64,000 nucleotides of DNA from an uncultured Collinsella sp. (GTDB lineage Bacteria; Actinomycetota; Coriobacteriia; Coriobacteriales; Coriobacteriaceae). Below the pieces are notes generated by a model. It searched no databases and was not told where the DNA came from. It saw only the letters and a list, made by a program, of their open reading frames with translations. Within the stretch, counting starts at the first letter, position 1. The number at the start of each line of letters is the position of its first letter. Positions 1-7,809 of this stretch are shown here, in pieces. Position numbers and translations under genes: made by a program. The stretch lies in assembly GCA_958412345.1 (NCBI GenBank), contig CATYSO010000011.1, positions 23,997 through 87,996 of the forward strand. Direction: 5' to 3'.

Positions 1-718
1 GGTTTTTGGCCTCGGCCAAAAAGTTGGTCTCCTCGCGAAACGATGTCCACAGCTCTTCGACTACGCCGTGCAGGTCAACGAACTGATCGGTGTTGACGAA
101 CTTGGAAACGATGCGCACCACCGAACGGATGATGTCGATGTCCTGAGCCATCACCTGCTGCGCGCCGGGGCGCTGCACCTTAACGGCCACGTCCTCGCCC
201 GTCACCAGGCGGGCACGGTGTACCTGCGCGAGCGACGCGCTTCCGAGCGGGTTGGGATCGATCGCGTCGAACATCTGCCCCAAGCGCTGGCCGTATTCCT
301 CTTCCAGACAGCGGAGCACCACCTCATACGGCACCGGCTCTACGTCGGAGCGCAGGCGACGAAGCTCGTCGCAAAACCGCTGCGGCAAAATCTCGGAGCG
401 GTTAGCCAGAATCTGCCCCATCTTGACGAACATGGGGCCGAGCTCTTCGAGCAGACGACGCAGGCGCACCGGCGTGAGGTTATCCCATACGCGATACTTT
501 TTGATCAGGCGAACGATCTGCCCAATGCGCTCACGACGACCTGCCGGCGTGAGCTGGTATTCCTCATCCGGCGCCATCGCGTCGGGCTCCTCGGGGACCA
601 TATCGACAGCGCGCGGCTTCTTGCGAGCGCCCGAGACGGCGGCCTCAACCTCATCGACAACCGCCGTCTCGTCACCCAAGGGATCTAGATTGTTGTAATC
701 GGTGGTGGAATCTGCCAT
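1..718 (-). CDS. ABC1/UbiB (AarF) family protein kinase-like, 3' end cut by window edge
   Basis: About 239 N-terminal codons are visible; the rest lies beyond base 1. After an acidic N-terminal tail of about 50 residues come the family hallmarks: a KxGQ motif (FVKMGQILANRSEILP) and the Ala/Ser-rich nucleotide-loop substitute (PLGSASLAQVHRA) followed by the VAVKVQRPG strand with its Lys. UbiB/ADCK proteins are atypical kinase-fold ATPases tied to quinone or isoprenoid-lipid metabolism; the substrate here cannot be told. The ATG at 716-718 follows the stop of the phasin-like gene by 8 nt, so the two are likely co-transcribed and may form a pair. Confidence 0.88.
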   Translation of the reverse strand, partial: MADSTTDYNNLDPLGDETAVVDEVEAAVSGARKKPRAVDMVPEEPDAMAPDEEYQLTPAGRRERIGQIVRLIKKYRVWDNLTPVRLRRLLEELGPMFVKMGQILANRSEILPQRFCDELRRLRSDVEPVPYEVVLRCLEEEYGQRLGQMFDAIDPNPLGSASLAQVHRARLVTGEDVAVKVQRPGAQQVMAQDIDIIRSVVRIVSKFVNTDQFVDLHGVVEELWTSFREETNFLAEAKN

Positions 719-726
719 CTGCGCTG

Positions 727-1143
727 CTATTCGGCCTCTTCGGCGTCCTCTGCGTCGTCGGGCTCAACGGACTCGACGGGCACCGAGGTCACGTTGTCCT
801 CGACCGAATCGACGATGTCGCGCACATGGGCCAAAAAGGCCGTGCGCTCAGGGGCGGTCATAACGCGGACGCGGGCCAGGATGAGCTCGTCGAGCACGCG
901 CTGCGCCGCAGTCTCGCCCTGCATGCCCAGGCGCTCGGTCAGGTCGGAGATGGTGCCACCCGCCTGCTCGAACATGTCAGACACGCTGCGGGCGATATCG
1001 GGGGTGCCGGCATCCTTGCGGACCTGCTCGCCCTTGGTATTGAGGTCGTCAAGGACCTTCTTGCCGCCCTCGACGGCAACGGCGGCGGCGCCAAAGCCCA
1101 CGTTGATGGCACCGTTAACAAGCTGATCGAATTTCATAACCAT
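727..1143 (-). CDS. Small phasin-like/coiled-coil protein paired with the UbiB-like kinase (138 aa)
   Basis: An alanine- and acid-rich helical protein (starts MVMKFDQLVNGAINVGFGAA) ending in a strongly acidic tail (EPDDAEDAEEAE). A Gly/Ala-rich helix after the N-terminus followed by charged helices resembles phasin-like proteins often encoded beside UbiB genes. The start at 1143 is chosen because GGAG lies 6 nt upstream; the in-frame ORF extends further up but runs into the dipeptidase terminator hairpin. ATG at 1137 is an alternative. No enzymatic motif is visible. A regulatory or scaffolding partner of the downstream kinase-like protein is inference from the 8-nt spacing. Confidence 0.75.
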   Translation of the reverse strand: MVMKFDQLVNGAINVGFGAAAVAVEGGKKVLDDLNTKGEQVRKDAGTPDIARSVSDMFEQAGGTISDLTERLGMQGETAAQRVLDELILARVRVMTAPERTAFLAHVRDIVDSVEDNVTSVPVESVEPDDAEDAEEAE

Positions 1144-1235
1144 GGTTGGCTCCAATCGTGAACAACTGCATTGGCCTTCTTGTACCCAAGATTGGGCGAA
1201 CGACACAAAATCGTTTTACCGCCAAGATAGGAATC

Positions 1236-1272
1236 GAGTGGGGCAAAGCCTTCGACGGCGTTTGCCCCACTC
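1236..1272 (-). terminator. Hairpin downstream of the C69 dipeptidase
   Basis: A perfect 12-bp stem (GAGTGGGGCAAA at 1236-1247 with its complement at 1261-1272), extended by a short GCC/GGC pairing in the loop. It sits between the dipeptidase stop and the next gene on the minus strand. There is no clear T-run, so termination rather than only mRNA end protection is inferred from position. Confidence 0.55.
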
Positions 1273-1291
1273 GCTCGTTGCAAGGTCGTCT

Positions 1292-2815
1292 TTACCTTAC
1301 GTTATCGTTCATCGCGAAGGAATTCTTCATGGCACAGCTCGTGGTGTAAAGGACTTTGCCCAGCAGGGCATCGGTCTCCACCCGCACGCGCTCAGCAAAG
1401 GCTTCGTTGGCGCGGGCGAGCTCGGCAGACACCTCGGCCTCGGGCAGCGCGGCAACGGCTGCGTCAACGTCGTGAATCTGCTTGTGGCCCATGCCGCCGA
1501 CCTTCTCCTGATAATCCTCGACCGCGCGACCGCACTCATGGAAGCGAACATCGGCCAAGGCGCCGATCAGGCGATTTGCCCAATAGAAATTCTCGGACGT
1601 CACGCGAGCCTGCGTGTCGGCGTAGTACTCGGGCATGGTCTCGACATTGGCGTACAGCGGCACGAGCGCGTTAAACGAGTTAGAGCCAAACGCCATCCAC
1701 TGCACGGCGCGATACGCCGGCTGCGCATAGGGGCGCAGCTGCAACACGGCGAGCTGGCTGTTGCGGTTGATGCCGATGGGACGATAGGCGCCGCGCGTGG
1801 CGGGCGTGCCCTTGCTGCCGTAGCAGTCGTACTCCGTGCCCTGGTAGTGGCTCGAAAGCACGTACTTGATGTCCTCGATGGTCACCTTGCGCTCGGGCAC
1901 GCGGCTCCAAGGGATGTCATCGCTCTCGGGCGTGTAGTCGGCGTCGGGACCGTCCCATACATCGCTGGGGTTGAGGCAGCGCTGCATGTACCAAGCGCGC
2001 GGCGTGTTGTAGACGTGGTCGCTGTCGCCGTGCGAGCCAAAGGCCTCGCGCGGGTTGAAGACCGTCGCCGGACCGTCGCCCTCGACGCCCAGCGTCAGGT
2101 CCAGATGCCACTCGGCCATCCAGGAGCGCAGATCGGCGGAGCACATATAATCTGCCTGGGCGCCCTCGGCGTCGTCCAGGTCAAAGCTATCGATACCCAG
2201 CTGGTTGGGCATGGTCACATAGGCGTCGTCGGGCACGCGCTTGGCGATCCAGTGGTGGCCGCCGATGGTCTCGAGCCACCAGATCTCGTCAACGTCACTA
2301 AAGGCGATGCCGTTGTTCTCGTAGGTACCGTAGCGCTCGAGCAGGTCGCCCAGAATGCGCACGCCGTCGCGGGCAGACTTGGCGTACGGCAGCACCAGGG
2401 TCACCATGTCCTCCTCACCCAGACCGCCGGGCTGCGCCGGAACATAGCCGTCCTCGCCCTCGTTGCCCTTGGCGGGCACGTAGTCCACGAGCGGATCGGC
2501 GCCGCGGACGCGCTCGTTGGTGGTAAGCGTCTCGGTTGCGGACATGCCAACATTGAGCTCGTTGAATCCGGCCTCGGCCCAAATGCCGTGACCCGGGATA
2601 ACGTCGGGGACGCTCGTGTAACGCATGGGATTGTCGGGCAGCTCAACGGTCAGGTGGCTCAGGACGCTCGTGTAGGCACGCGGCTGCTCGTCGGGATGCA
2701 CCACGCGCATGCGCTTGGGCTCAAACACCCCGTTGGACGAGTCCTCGTTGCGGGCGACCAGCGTCGACCCGTCGTAGCTCGCATTCTTACCAACCAAAAT
2801 CGTTGTGCACGGCAT
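1292..2815 (-). CDS. pepD: C69 family dipeptidase (PepD type, Ntn hydrolase), 507 aa
   Basis: The N-terminus (MPCTTILVGKNASYDGST then LVARNEDSS) is the C69 signature; Cys3 would be the catalytic nucleophile exposed by N-terminal processing, with no signal peptide, so it is cytoplasmic. The family hydrolyses dipeptides with broad specificity. Length fits the family (about 470-510 aa). The start is the second of two close ATGs (2813-2815), because AGGAGG lies 6 nt before it and abuts the first ATG at 2821. A Pro between Met and Cys means removal of two residues would be needed to free the Cys. It is followed by a hairpin and stands as a single transcription unit. Confidence 0.9.
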   Translation of the reverse strand: MPCTTILVGKNASYDGSTLVARNEDSSNGVFEPKRMRVVHPDEQPRAYTSVLSHLTVELPDNPMRYTSVPDVIPGHGIWAEAGFNELNVGMSATETLTTNERVRGADPLVDYVPAKGNEGEDGYVPAQPGGLGEEDMVTLVLPYAKSARDGVRILGDLLERYGTYENNGIAFSDVDEIWWLETIGGHHWIAKRVPDDAYVTMPNQLGIDSFDLDDAEGAQADYMCSADLRSWMAEWHLDLTLGVEGDGPATVFNPREAFGSHGDSDHVYNTPRAWYMQRCLNPSDVWDGPDADYTPESDDIPWSRVPERKVTIEDIKYVLSSHYQGTEYDCYGSKGTPATRGAYRPIGINRNSQLAVLQLRPYAQPAYRAVQWMAFGSNSFNALVPLYANVETMPEYYADTQARVTSENFYWANRLIGALADVRFHECGRAVEDYQEKVGGMGHKQIHDVDAAVAALPEAEVSAELARANEAFAERVRVETDALLGKVLYTTSCAMKNSFAMNDNVR

Positions 2816-2910
2816 GCGCATCCTCCTTGAGCGAAGAAATCAAACGGTGACAGTGTATCGCTTTGGCGCAAAAAGGGCGAAACCGCGACCCTTCAGGACC
2901 CCCTCGAGAC

Positions 2911-3148
2911 CCCAGTGTGCAAAAAATGCCAAATATGAGTACTGTCACCAATTTAGTAACAGCAAATATCCTTGTAATGAGTGCCGGAAATCCCCAATTG
3001 TCCAAAAGCAAGACAACGTTATTCCCCATAGGTTCAATAAAATGGGCTCCCCAACGAGAATGAATATCGTTAGGGAGTCCAAAAGACGTAAAACATATGT
3101 GACTATCTTGGCAACAGTACTCATATTTGGCATTTTTTGCACAGTGGG
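2911..3148. repeat. 238-bp element with 30-bp terminal inverted repeats
   Basis: The arms 2916-2945 and 3114-3143 are exact reverse complements over 30 bp (they begin TGTGCAAAAAATGCC going inward); pairing continues to 2911/3148 with one mismatch. Inside lies a second hairpin: 3047-3057 pairs with 3067-3077 at 10 of 11 positions around a 9-nt loop. No ORF longer than about 65 codons and no transposase is present. It fills the gap between the dipeptidase and folD. It resembles a non-autonomous mobile element, or a long structured RNA; no clear target duplication was seen. Confidence 0.8.
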
Positions 3149-3181
3149 TATATAACTGACCCTCTATACAGCCCAAAACGC

Positions 3182-4036
3182 CTATTTCGATGCGCGCTCC
3201 GCCGCCTCGATCACGTGCTTGGCGAGAATCGCCGTCGTTACAGCCCCCACGCCGCCCGGTACGGGAGTAATTGCGCCAACGATCGGCTCCGCGGCATTAA
3301 AATCGACGTCGCCGACCAGCTTGCCGGCGGCCTCGTCCCAGTTGATGCCCACATCGATGATCGTCTGGCCCTCGCGAACCGCATCCGCGCCAATCGTGCG
3401 CGCGCGTCCAACCGCGGCAACAACAATGTCGGCAGAACGGCACTCGGCAGCCAAGTCGCACGTATGCGTATGGCACGTCGTCACTGTGGCATTGCGAGCC
3501 GTAAGCATGGCGGCAACGGGACGGCCAATCACCAGCGACCGACCGACGACCGCGACCTTGGCCCCATCCAGCTCAACGCCGTAATGGTCCAGCAGCGCCA
3601 GCACGGCCTCGGCGGTGCAAGGAGCAAAGCCCTCGCCTCGCCCCGAAAGCGCGGTAAGCAGCGAGGCCGGCGTCATGGAGTCAACATCCTTGGCGGGATC
3701 GAGTGCCGCGGCAACTGCATCCTCGTCAAGCCCAGCGGGCAACGGACGAAACATCAGACAACCGTGAACAGCGGGGTCGGCATTGATGCCCTCGATGGCC
3801 GTCAGCAGCTCATCCTGCGAGACATCGGCGGGAAGCAGAACGCGGCGGGCCTCAATGCCCACCTTTTCGCAGCGCTTGAGTGCACCGCGCTCGTAGGATA
3901 GGTCGTCCTCGTGCTCGCCTACACGGACAATGGCCAGCGTCGGAACGATGCCCTGTTCGCGCAGGGCGGCGCAGCGAGCAGCGAGTTCCTCGGTCAAAGC
4001 ACGGGCAACGGGAGCACCCTTAAGCAGCTCAGCCAT
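3182..4036 (-). CDS. folD: FolD-like methylenetetrahydrofolate dehydrogenase, probably without cyclohydrolase activity (284 aa)
   Basis: A full-length FolD fold: substrate domain, Rossmann motif (VVGRSLVIGRPVAAMLT), then VDVGINWD-like and ITPVPGGVGAVTTAIL signatures. The family oxidises methylene-THF to methenyl-THF with NAD(P) and usually also hydrolyses methenyl-THF. Two residues needed for the hydrolase step differ: the YxxxK Lys is Ala (Y48-ERG-A52) and the Gln of VQLPLP is Phe (LMFRPLP, F96); KDVD is kept. The neighbour fchA, 2 nt upstream, encodes a separate cyclohydrolase/cyclodeaminase-type protein, which would supply the missing step. The start at 4036 follows a GAGGGG Shine-Dalgarno; the longer frame would read through fchA. 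Confidence 0.92.
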   Translation of the reverse strand: MAELLKGAPVARALTEELAARCAALREQGIVPTLAIVRVGEHEDDLSYERGALKRCEKVGIEARRVLLPADVSQDELLTAIEGINADPAVHGCLMFRPLPAGLDEDAVAAALDPAKDVDSMTPASLLTALSGRGEGFAPCTAEAVLALLDHYGVELDGAKVAVVGRSLVIGRPVAAMLTARNATVTTCHTHTCDLAAECRSADIVVAAVGRARTIGADAVREGQTIIDVGINWDEAAGKLVGDVDFNAAEPIVGAITPVPGGVGAVTTAILAKHVIEAAERASK

Positions 4037-4038
4037 GG

Positions 4039-4671
4039 CTATCCCCTCTTCCTTGCGGCATCGGCGGCGCGGCGCGCCAGAGCATCGGCGCGCGGCAGCC
4101 ACGTATCCAGCAGCTCATCACATGCAGCCTCGAGCTCCTCGGCGCGTGCCCGGTCTTTCATAGACGTGGTATTGGCGAAGAGCGTCAGGCTCGCGCCCTG
4201 CATGGCGGCGCGGCAGAATACGGCACCGCATGCCACGTCGGACAGCAGCTGCCGCGAGCCCTTGTCCGCCATGTCCTCGAGCAGCGCCAGCGCACGACCG
4301 CACGCATCCATAATGCGGTACGGCGGCATGGCTGCCACGTGCAGCGCATCCTGAATCGCAGCCGGTCGAGCCGGATCCTCGCGCGAAATACCGTACGCCG
4401 CAGACACCTGGCCGTACGCACGAACGTCCTCGGCAACCAAGTCGACAAGCTCCTGAGACAGCTCATCTGCCTGGGCAAATGCGTGTGTCAGATCGCCTGC
4501 GCGATCGGCAAGCGCGGGATTGGTCGCCCCGTAGCGCGCGACCATCCCGCAAAGCGAGGCTCCCAGCGCGCCCACAAAGGCGCTCGCGCTACCGCCGCCG
4601 GGAACCGGCTCGCGCGCGGCAAGCGCCTCGGCAAACCCTCGGCAGGTTTTATCCATCATCTCTTGGCTCAT
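4039..4671 (-). CDS. fchA: FchA/FTCD-C type methenyl-THF cyclohydrolase or formimino-THF cyclodeaminase (210 aa)
   Basis: A single-domain protein of the cyclodeaminase/cyclohydrolase family with the glycine-rich folate-binding loop PVPGGGSASAFVGALGAS near residue 22 and the conserved acidic stretch LVDLVAEDVRAYGQV. In acetogens and related anaerobes this stand-alone domain interconverts methenyl- and formyl-THF. Its stop and the folD start are 2 nt apart, so translation is probably coupled; fhs, the formyl-THF ligase, is at 16.6 kb. The start at 4671 has GAGGTG at good spacing; the longer ORF start at 4734 would lie inside the upstream terminator. Cyclodeaminase activity (histidine/purine degradation) cannot be excluded, though no hut genes are present. 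Confidence 0.85.
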   Translation of the reverse strand: MSQEMMDKTCRGFAEALAAREPVPGGGSASAFVGALGASLCGMVARYGATNPALADRAGDLTHAFAQADELSQELVDLVAEDVRAYGQVSAAYGISREDPARPAAIQDALHVAAMPPYRIMDACGRALALLEDMADKGSRQLLSDVACGAVFCRAAMQGASLTLFANTTSMKDRARAEELEAACDELLDTWLPRADALARRAADAARKRG

Positions 4672-4718
4672 CGAAACACCTCTGCCCACCGCGCCGGCCA
4701 CCACGGGCCGCACGCATA

Positions 4719-4757
4719 ATAAAAAAAGGGACAACGACGCCAGGAAGCGGTTGTCCC
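4719..4757 (-). terminator. Rho-independent terminator after the zinc-ribbon protein
   Basis: On the minus strand an 8-bp stem (GGGACAAC with GTTGTCCC, 4750-4757 and 4728-4735), with further partial pairing inside, is followed by seven T (4727-4721). It ends the transcript of the zinc-ribbon gene and separates it from fchA-folD. Confidence 0.85.
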
Positions 4758-4857
4758 ATTCATCGGTTTAATTGAAGCCCAGTCTAACCCATAAGACAAA
4801 GGCTGTCAGGAGCTCTGGCTATCGGCGTTTCCGATTGCCGGCTATAGGCACGGGCGC

Positions 4858-5697
4858 CTAGTCCACCTGGAACGTCGGCAGCAGCGTGTCGATAATCTTC
4901 GACCCCATGTCGCGGTTTGCAGTCGAGTACTCCAGATGCGCCGTGGCAATCGTTGAATCCGTGACGATCGTCTTTTCATAAATGATCGTGTCGCCGTCGC
5001 GCCACGAAACCACGTACCAGTTGTCACCCTCCGCGGTATAGAGGTCAGCCTTGCCCGAGGTGTCCTCATCGACAAACATCTCGTGCGAGGTTTCGTCGTT
5101 AATGTTGACGTAGCCAAACAGGTTGATCACAAACCCCGTCTCCGGATCCTCATACCTGGTGCCACTGCCGCTGGGAGTATCTTCCATCTCAAAGCGATTG
5201 GGAATCGACATGCTATAAGGATGCATGTCGTTCGTGTACGTATACACGTCGGTTAGGTAATCGTCCGAATCGCCCGAGCCGTAGTACGCCGATTCGTCCT
5301 CGGGAACGGCCTCGTCATCCGACGACGAAGACTCCTTGGCCTTGGACTTGTCGCTCTTCTTCTTGGCAGAAGAATCTTTCTCGTCCGAAGACCCGGTATC
5401 GATCACCGAGATTTGCGTGTCAGAGCTCTTGGACCCGTTAAGCATCGTGAGCGCAAACACCGTGCCGCCACCGATGAGGACCACGGCGGCACACGCCACC
5501 GCGATGACAATCGGAGCTTTGCTCTTAGGTTTTTGAGGTGCAGGCGCAACCGGCGGCATCGCTTGGGTTAGGCCCGGGGCAGAGGAAGGACCAGCGCCCG
5601 TAGGCGTCGGCGCGGAGCCACCCGCAAGCGACGCCCCGCAATGCGTGCAAAACGTCGATCCATCAGGCACTTGCTGTCCGCATTTTTGACAGAACAT
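4858..5697 (-). CDS. Zinc-ribbon membrane protein of unknown function (279 aa)
   Basis: It starts with a zinc ribbon (FCQKCGQQ then FCTHCG; Cys 3, 6, 17, 20), followed by a Pro/Ala-rich linker, one transmembrane helix at about 62-85 and a Ser/Lys/Asp-rich linker. A globular domain of about 140 residues then begins near YYGSGDSDD and contains PYSMSIPNRFEME. N-terminal cytoplasmic zinc ribbon with an extracytoplasmic domain is a common layout in Gram-positive bacteria for envelope-stress or sensing proteins, but the ligand is unknown. AAAGGT precedes the ATG. It is a single-gene unit, with its own terminator at 4719-4757. Confidence 0.8.
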   Translation of the reverse strand: MFCQKCGQQVPDGSTFCTHCGASLAGGSAPTPTGAGPSSAPGLTQAMPPVAPAPQKPKSKAPIVIAVACAAVVLIGGGTVFALTMLNGSKSSDTQISVIDTGSSDEKDSSAKKKSDKSKAKESSSSDDEAVPEDESAYYGSGDSDDYLTDVYTYTNDMHPYSMSIPNRFEMEDTPSGSGTRYEDPETGFVINLFGYVNINDETSHEMFVDEDTSGKADLYTAEGDNWYVVSWRDGDTIIYEKTIVTDSTIATAHLEYSTANRDMGSKIIDTLLPTFQVD

Positions 5698-6060
5698 CGT
5701 TCGACCTTTCGTGGTTTAGCTTTTGTCACAGCCAAGTCTAAAACCTTAAGCCGGCATCGCTGTTGCGCAACATTGGGAGCATCAACCAAGCCGCACGCTT
5801 GCCCAGCGCCAGGCCCACCTTGCGGCAAGCCCGCATATGCAAACATGGGACACATGGCCCACCTTTCGAGACTCCCGGGCAGCACAAGCTGGGGCATATC
5901 TATAAGTAAGGAACCCGTTGGGGCACGGCCGCGCAACGGCCACAAGCGATGAACGGAGGCGTAAGCCGCACAGTACACAGAGACATCCGCCGCCAGCGCA
6001 ATCAGTACCCCAACAGCATGCGGCGCCGTGATGTCATCGGCAGACAAGGAGGACACCATC
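5698..6060. other. Intergenic region upstream of the first lipoprotein gene
   Basis: A 363-bp region between divergent genes (zinc-ribbon protein on minus, lipoprotein on plus). It carries a 19-bp sequence, ATGGGACACATGGCCCACC at 5845-5863, that recurs exactly at 6820-6838 before the second lipoprotein gene. No convincing ORF was found. It must hold two promoters, but I could not place them with confidence. Confidence 0.5.
5845..5863 (+). repeat. Direct repeat copy 1 upstream of lipoprotein gene 1
   Basis: The 19-mer ATGGGACACATGGCCCACC is identical to 6820-6838. The copies lie 198 and 73 bp before the respective lipoprotein start codons. The core GGGACACATGGCCC is partly palindromic. A shared regulator site or a by-product of tandem duplication are both possible. 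Confidence 0.6.
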
Positions 6061-6669
6061 ATGAAGAAAAAGACCCTATCGATCCTTTCCCTCTGCATCG
6101 CCCTCTTTGCCGCGTTTGCCCTTGTCGGCTGCGGCGGGAGCGCATCGGGCGGAGGCCCCAGCGGCGGCGGAGCCAAGAGCGAAAGTAAGAAAAAGGCCCC
6201 CGCAGCCGCAAAGACCGACTTCATCTGGTTTAAGGTCGAGATGCCCGAGGGCGTCGGCGTAAGCGACTCTGCCGGCAAGAATGCCGACAGGGTCCAGCTC
6301 ACCTTCCCCGAAGACGAGAACGCCTCGGCCGATCGCTTTATCCCCGTTTGGAAAAAAGCGCTGACGGCCGAGGAATCCCACGCCGACCAGGCGGAAAAGA
6401 AGGGGGATACGTTCCAGTGGAAGGATGGCGGGTCCGTCGAGTATAACGGCAGGACGTGGCTCGTCGGAACATACGAGGACAACAGCGGCATCTCAACCAT
6501 GCTTTTTACCGACGTTGAGCCGGGAAGCGTCTACGTCCTCATCTCGGACTTCGACCAGCACAAGAAAGAAGCCGAGGCACTCCTCAACTCCATCGAGTTC
6601 CCCGATGACATGGAAGAGGCAGTTTCCGAGGCACGCGAAGTTGAGATTTCAAGCATCGAGATCAAGTAA
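6061..6669 (+). CDS. Secreted lipoprotein, tandem paralogue 1 (202 aa)
   Basis: A lipoprotein signal peptide (MKKKTLSILS, hydrophobic core, lipobox ALVGC with Cys24) is followed by a Gly/Ser linker and a domain starting KTDFIWFKVEMPEGV. The domain has alternating beta-strand-like segments (YNGRTWLVGTYED, GSVYVLISDF) and ends in an acidic helix plus EIK. AAGGAGG lies 8 nt before the chosen ATG; the upstream in-frame ATG lacks this. The next gene encodes a clear paralogue, sharing (M/R)TDFIWFKVE(M/V)PEGV, SDRFIPV, YNGKTW and the C-terminal DIEIK. Function is not recognisable; an exported, membrane-anchored domain is all that is supported. Confidence 0.85.
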   Translation: MKKKTLSILSLCIALFAAFALVGCGGSASGGGPSGGGAKSESKKKAPAAAKTDFIWFKVEMPEGVGVSDSAGKNADRVQLTFPEDENASADRFIPVWKKALTAEESHADQAEKKGDTFQWKDGGSVEYNGRTWLVGTYEDNSGISTMLFTDVEPGSVYVLISDFDQHKKEAEALLNSIEFPDDMEEAVSEAREVEISSIEIK

Positions 6670-6683
6670 CGGGGCACCCGTAC

Positions 6684-6709
6684 GCGCCTACGCGAACCCG
6701 CGTAGGCGC
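6684..6709 (+). other. Perfect GC hairpin after lipoprotein 1
   Basis: An 11-bp perfect stem (GCGCCTACGCG, 6684-6694, with 6699-6709) around a 4-nt loop, 15 bp after the lipoprotein stop. It has no T-run; the real terminator follows at 6739. It may protect the mRNA 3' end. Confidence 0.5.
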
Positions 6710-6738
6710 GCCCCATTAAAACAACGGGCGCCCAACCC

Positions 6739-6773
6739 GGGGAGGGCCGACAGCATCGGCCCTCCCCTCTTTT
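6739..6773 (+). terminator. Rho-independent terminator after lipoprotein 1
   Basis: A 12-bp perfect stem GGGGAGGGCCGA / TCGGCCCTCCCC with the 5-nt loop CAGCA, followed by TCTTTT. Confidence 0.93.
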
Positions 6774-6819
6774 GCGCCCTCGCATATTGCCACTTGTCGG
6801 CGCAAATCCTGCCCCCAGA

Positions 6820-6838
6820 ATGGGACACATGGCCCACC
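6820..6838 (+). repeat. Direct repeat copy 2 upstream of lipoprotein gene 2
   Basis: The second exact copy of the 19-mer found at 5845-5863, placed in the 137-bp spacer between terminator and second lipoprotein gene. Confidence 0.6.
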
Positions 6839-6910
6839 CGAATGAGCTGCTCGCGCGTACAGTAAAGACAGGTAATCCATGGGCGGTTACAGATCGAGGA
6901 GGACACGACC

Positions 6911-7504
6911 ATGAAAAAGAAGGCCTTTGCGATTCTCACCCTCTGCATGAGTCTCTTTGCCGCAGTTGCCCTGGTGGGTTGCGGTGGAAGCGGCGGCGCC
7001 ACCGGCAGTGGCGGTGGCGGCGGAGCAGAAAAGCCAGCCGTGGATATGAGGACCGATTTCATTTGGTTTAAGGTCGAGGTCCCCGAGGGCGTCGAGATCA
7101 CCGACGTCGCAGGCGACACTGCCGACAGGGCCCAGTTTAAGTTCACCGAGAGCGAGCACGCCAGCGATCGCTTCATCCCCGTCTTCGATCCTGACAAGAA
7201 CGCCGACGAGCTGTTCGACTACGAGGCAAAGTGGAATGCCAGTTTTGAGTGGACCGAGAATGACCCCGTCAAGTACAACGGCAAGACTTGGCGCAACGCT
7301 TCCTATACACACTCGGGCGGCGTGACGACTGAGTACTTCACCGAAGCAGGCGGCGGCAGCGTCTACGTGCGCATCGACAACGTCGAGGAGCACAAGGACG
7401 CCGTCGAGACCATGATGAAGTCTCTGGAATTTGCCGACGACATCGCCAAGGCCAAGACCGAGGCCATGGATGTTAAGCTCGACGATATCGAGATCAAGCG
7501 CTAA
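6911..7504 (+). CDS. Secreted lipoprotein, tandem paralogue 2 (197 aa)
   Basis: A paralogue of the preceding gene: lipobox ALVGC with Cys24 at the same position, a Gly-rich linker, then RTDFIWFKVEVPEGVEI and an overall similar domain ending KLDDIEIKR. It has its own AGGAGG (8 nt before ATG), own terminator and the same upstream 19-mer, so it looks like duplication of the whole transcription unit rather than of the ORF alone. The two copies have diverged well beyond recent duplicates. No known domain is recognised. Confidence 0.85.
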   Translation: MKKKAFAILTLCMSLFAAVALVGCGGSGGATGSGGGGGAEKPAVDMRTDFIWFKVEVPEGVEITDVAGDTADRAQFKFTESEHASDRFIPVFDPDKNADELFDYEAKWNASFEWTENDPVKYNGKTWRNASYTHSGGVTTEYFTEAGGGSVYVRIDNVEEHKDAVETMMKSLEFADDIAKAKTEAMDVKLDDIEIKR

Positions 7505-7809
7505 GCAACTGGCGAGCGCAGCGGGAAACACGGGCGCAGTGCAAACAAGCGACGGTGCCCCAGCGTTTCGTACTAAGGGAGGGCCGGTAAACCGACCCTC
7601 CCTTTCTTATGCCGGCACCTGACGAACGCGAGGATGCCGGATGCCGGAACCGCCCCAAATGTGGCAACAGTACGAAAACGACAAACACCCCAACACGTCC
7701 GCCCACCGATTTATTGCGCCGCGCAGACAATTAAACCAGCATCTTTAAACATCTGGGCAGTATAGTGACCAAAACTATCGCATAACCGCACCCTGCGAAC
7801 GGAGGAGTT
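7505..7809 (+). other. Intergenic region between lipoprotein 2 and the PI-PLC-like gene
   Basis: A 305-bp region holding the lipoprotein terminator (7575-7608) and the presumed PI-PLC promoter. An AT-richer stretch at 7725-7775 is the likely promoter zone, but no clear -35/-10 pair can be defended. No ORF is supported. Confidence 0.45.
7575..7608 (+). terminator. Terminator after lipoprotein 2
   Basis: A stem AAGGGAGGG(CC)GG with CC(GA)CCCTCCCTT and a short loop, followed by TCTT. It closely resembles the terminator of lipoprotein 1, fitting duplication of the unit. Confidence 0.85.

Noticed and set aside
1142..2830. 562-codon frame opposite the C69 dipeptidase
   Set aside because: Antisense shadow of a high-GC gene; no motif and no start signal.
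4672..4734. N-terminal extension of FchA to the first ATG at 4734
   Set aside because: It would begin within the terminator of the upstream gene and lacks a Shine-Dalgarno; the ATG at 4671 has GAGGTG.
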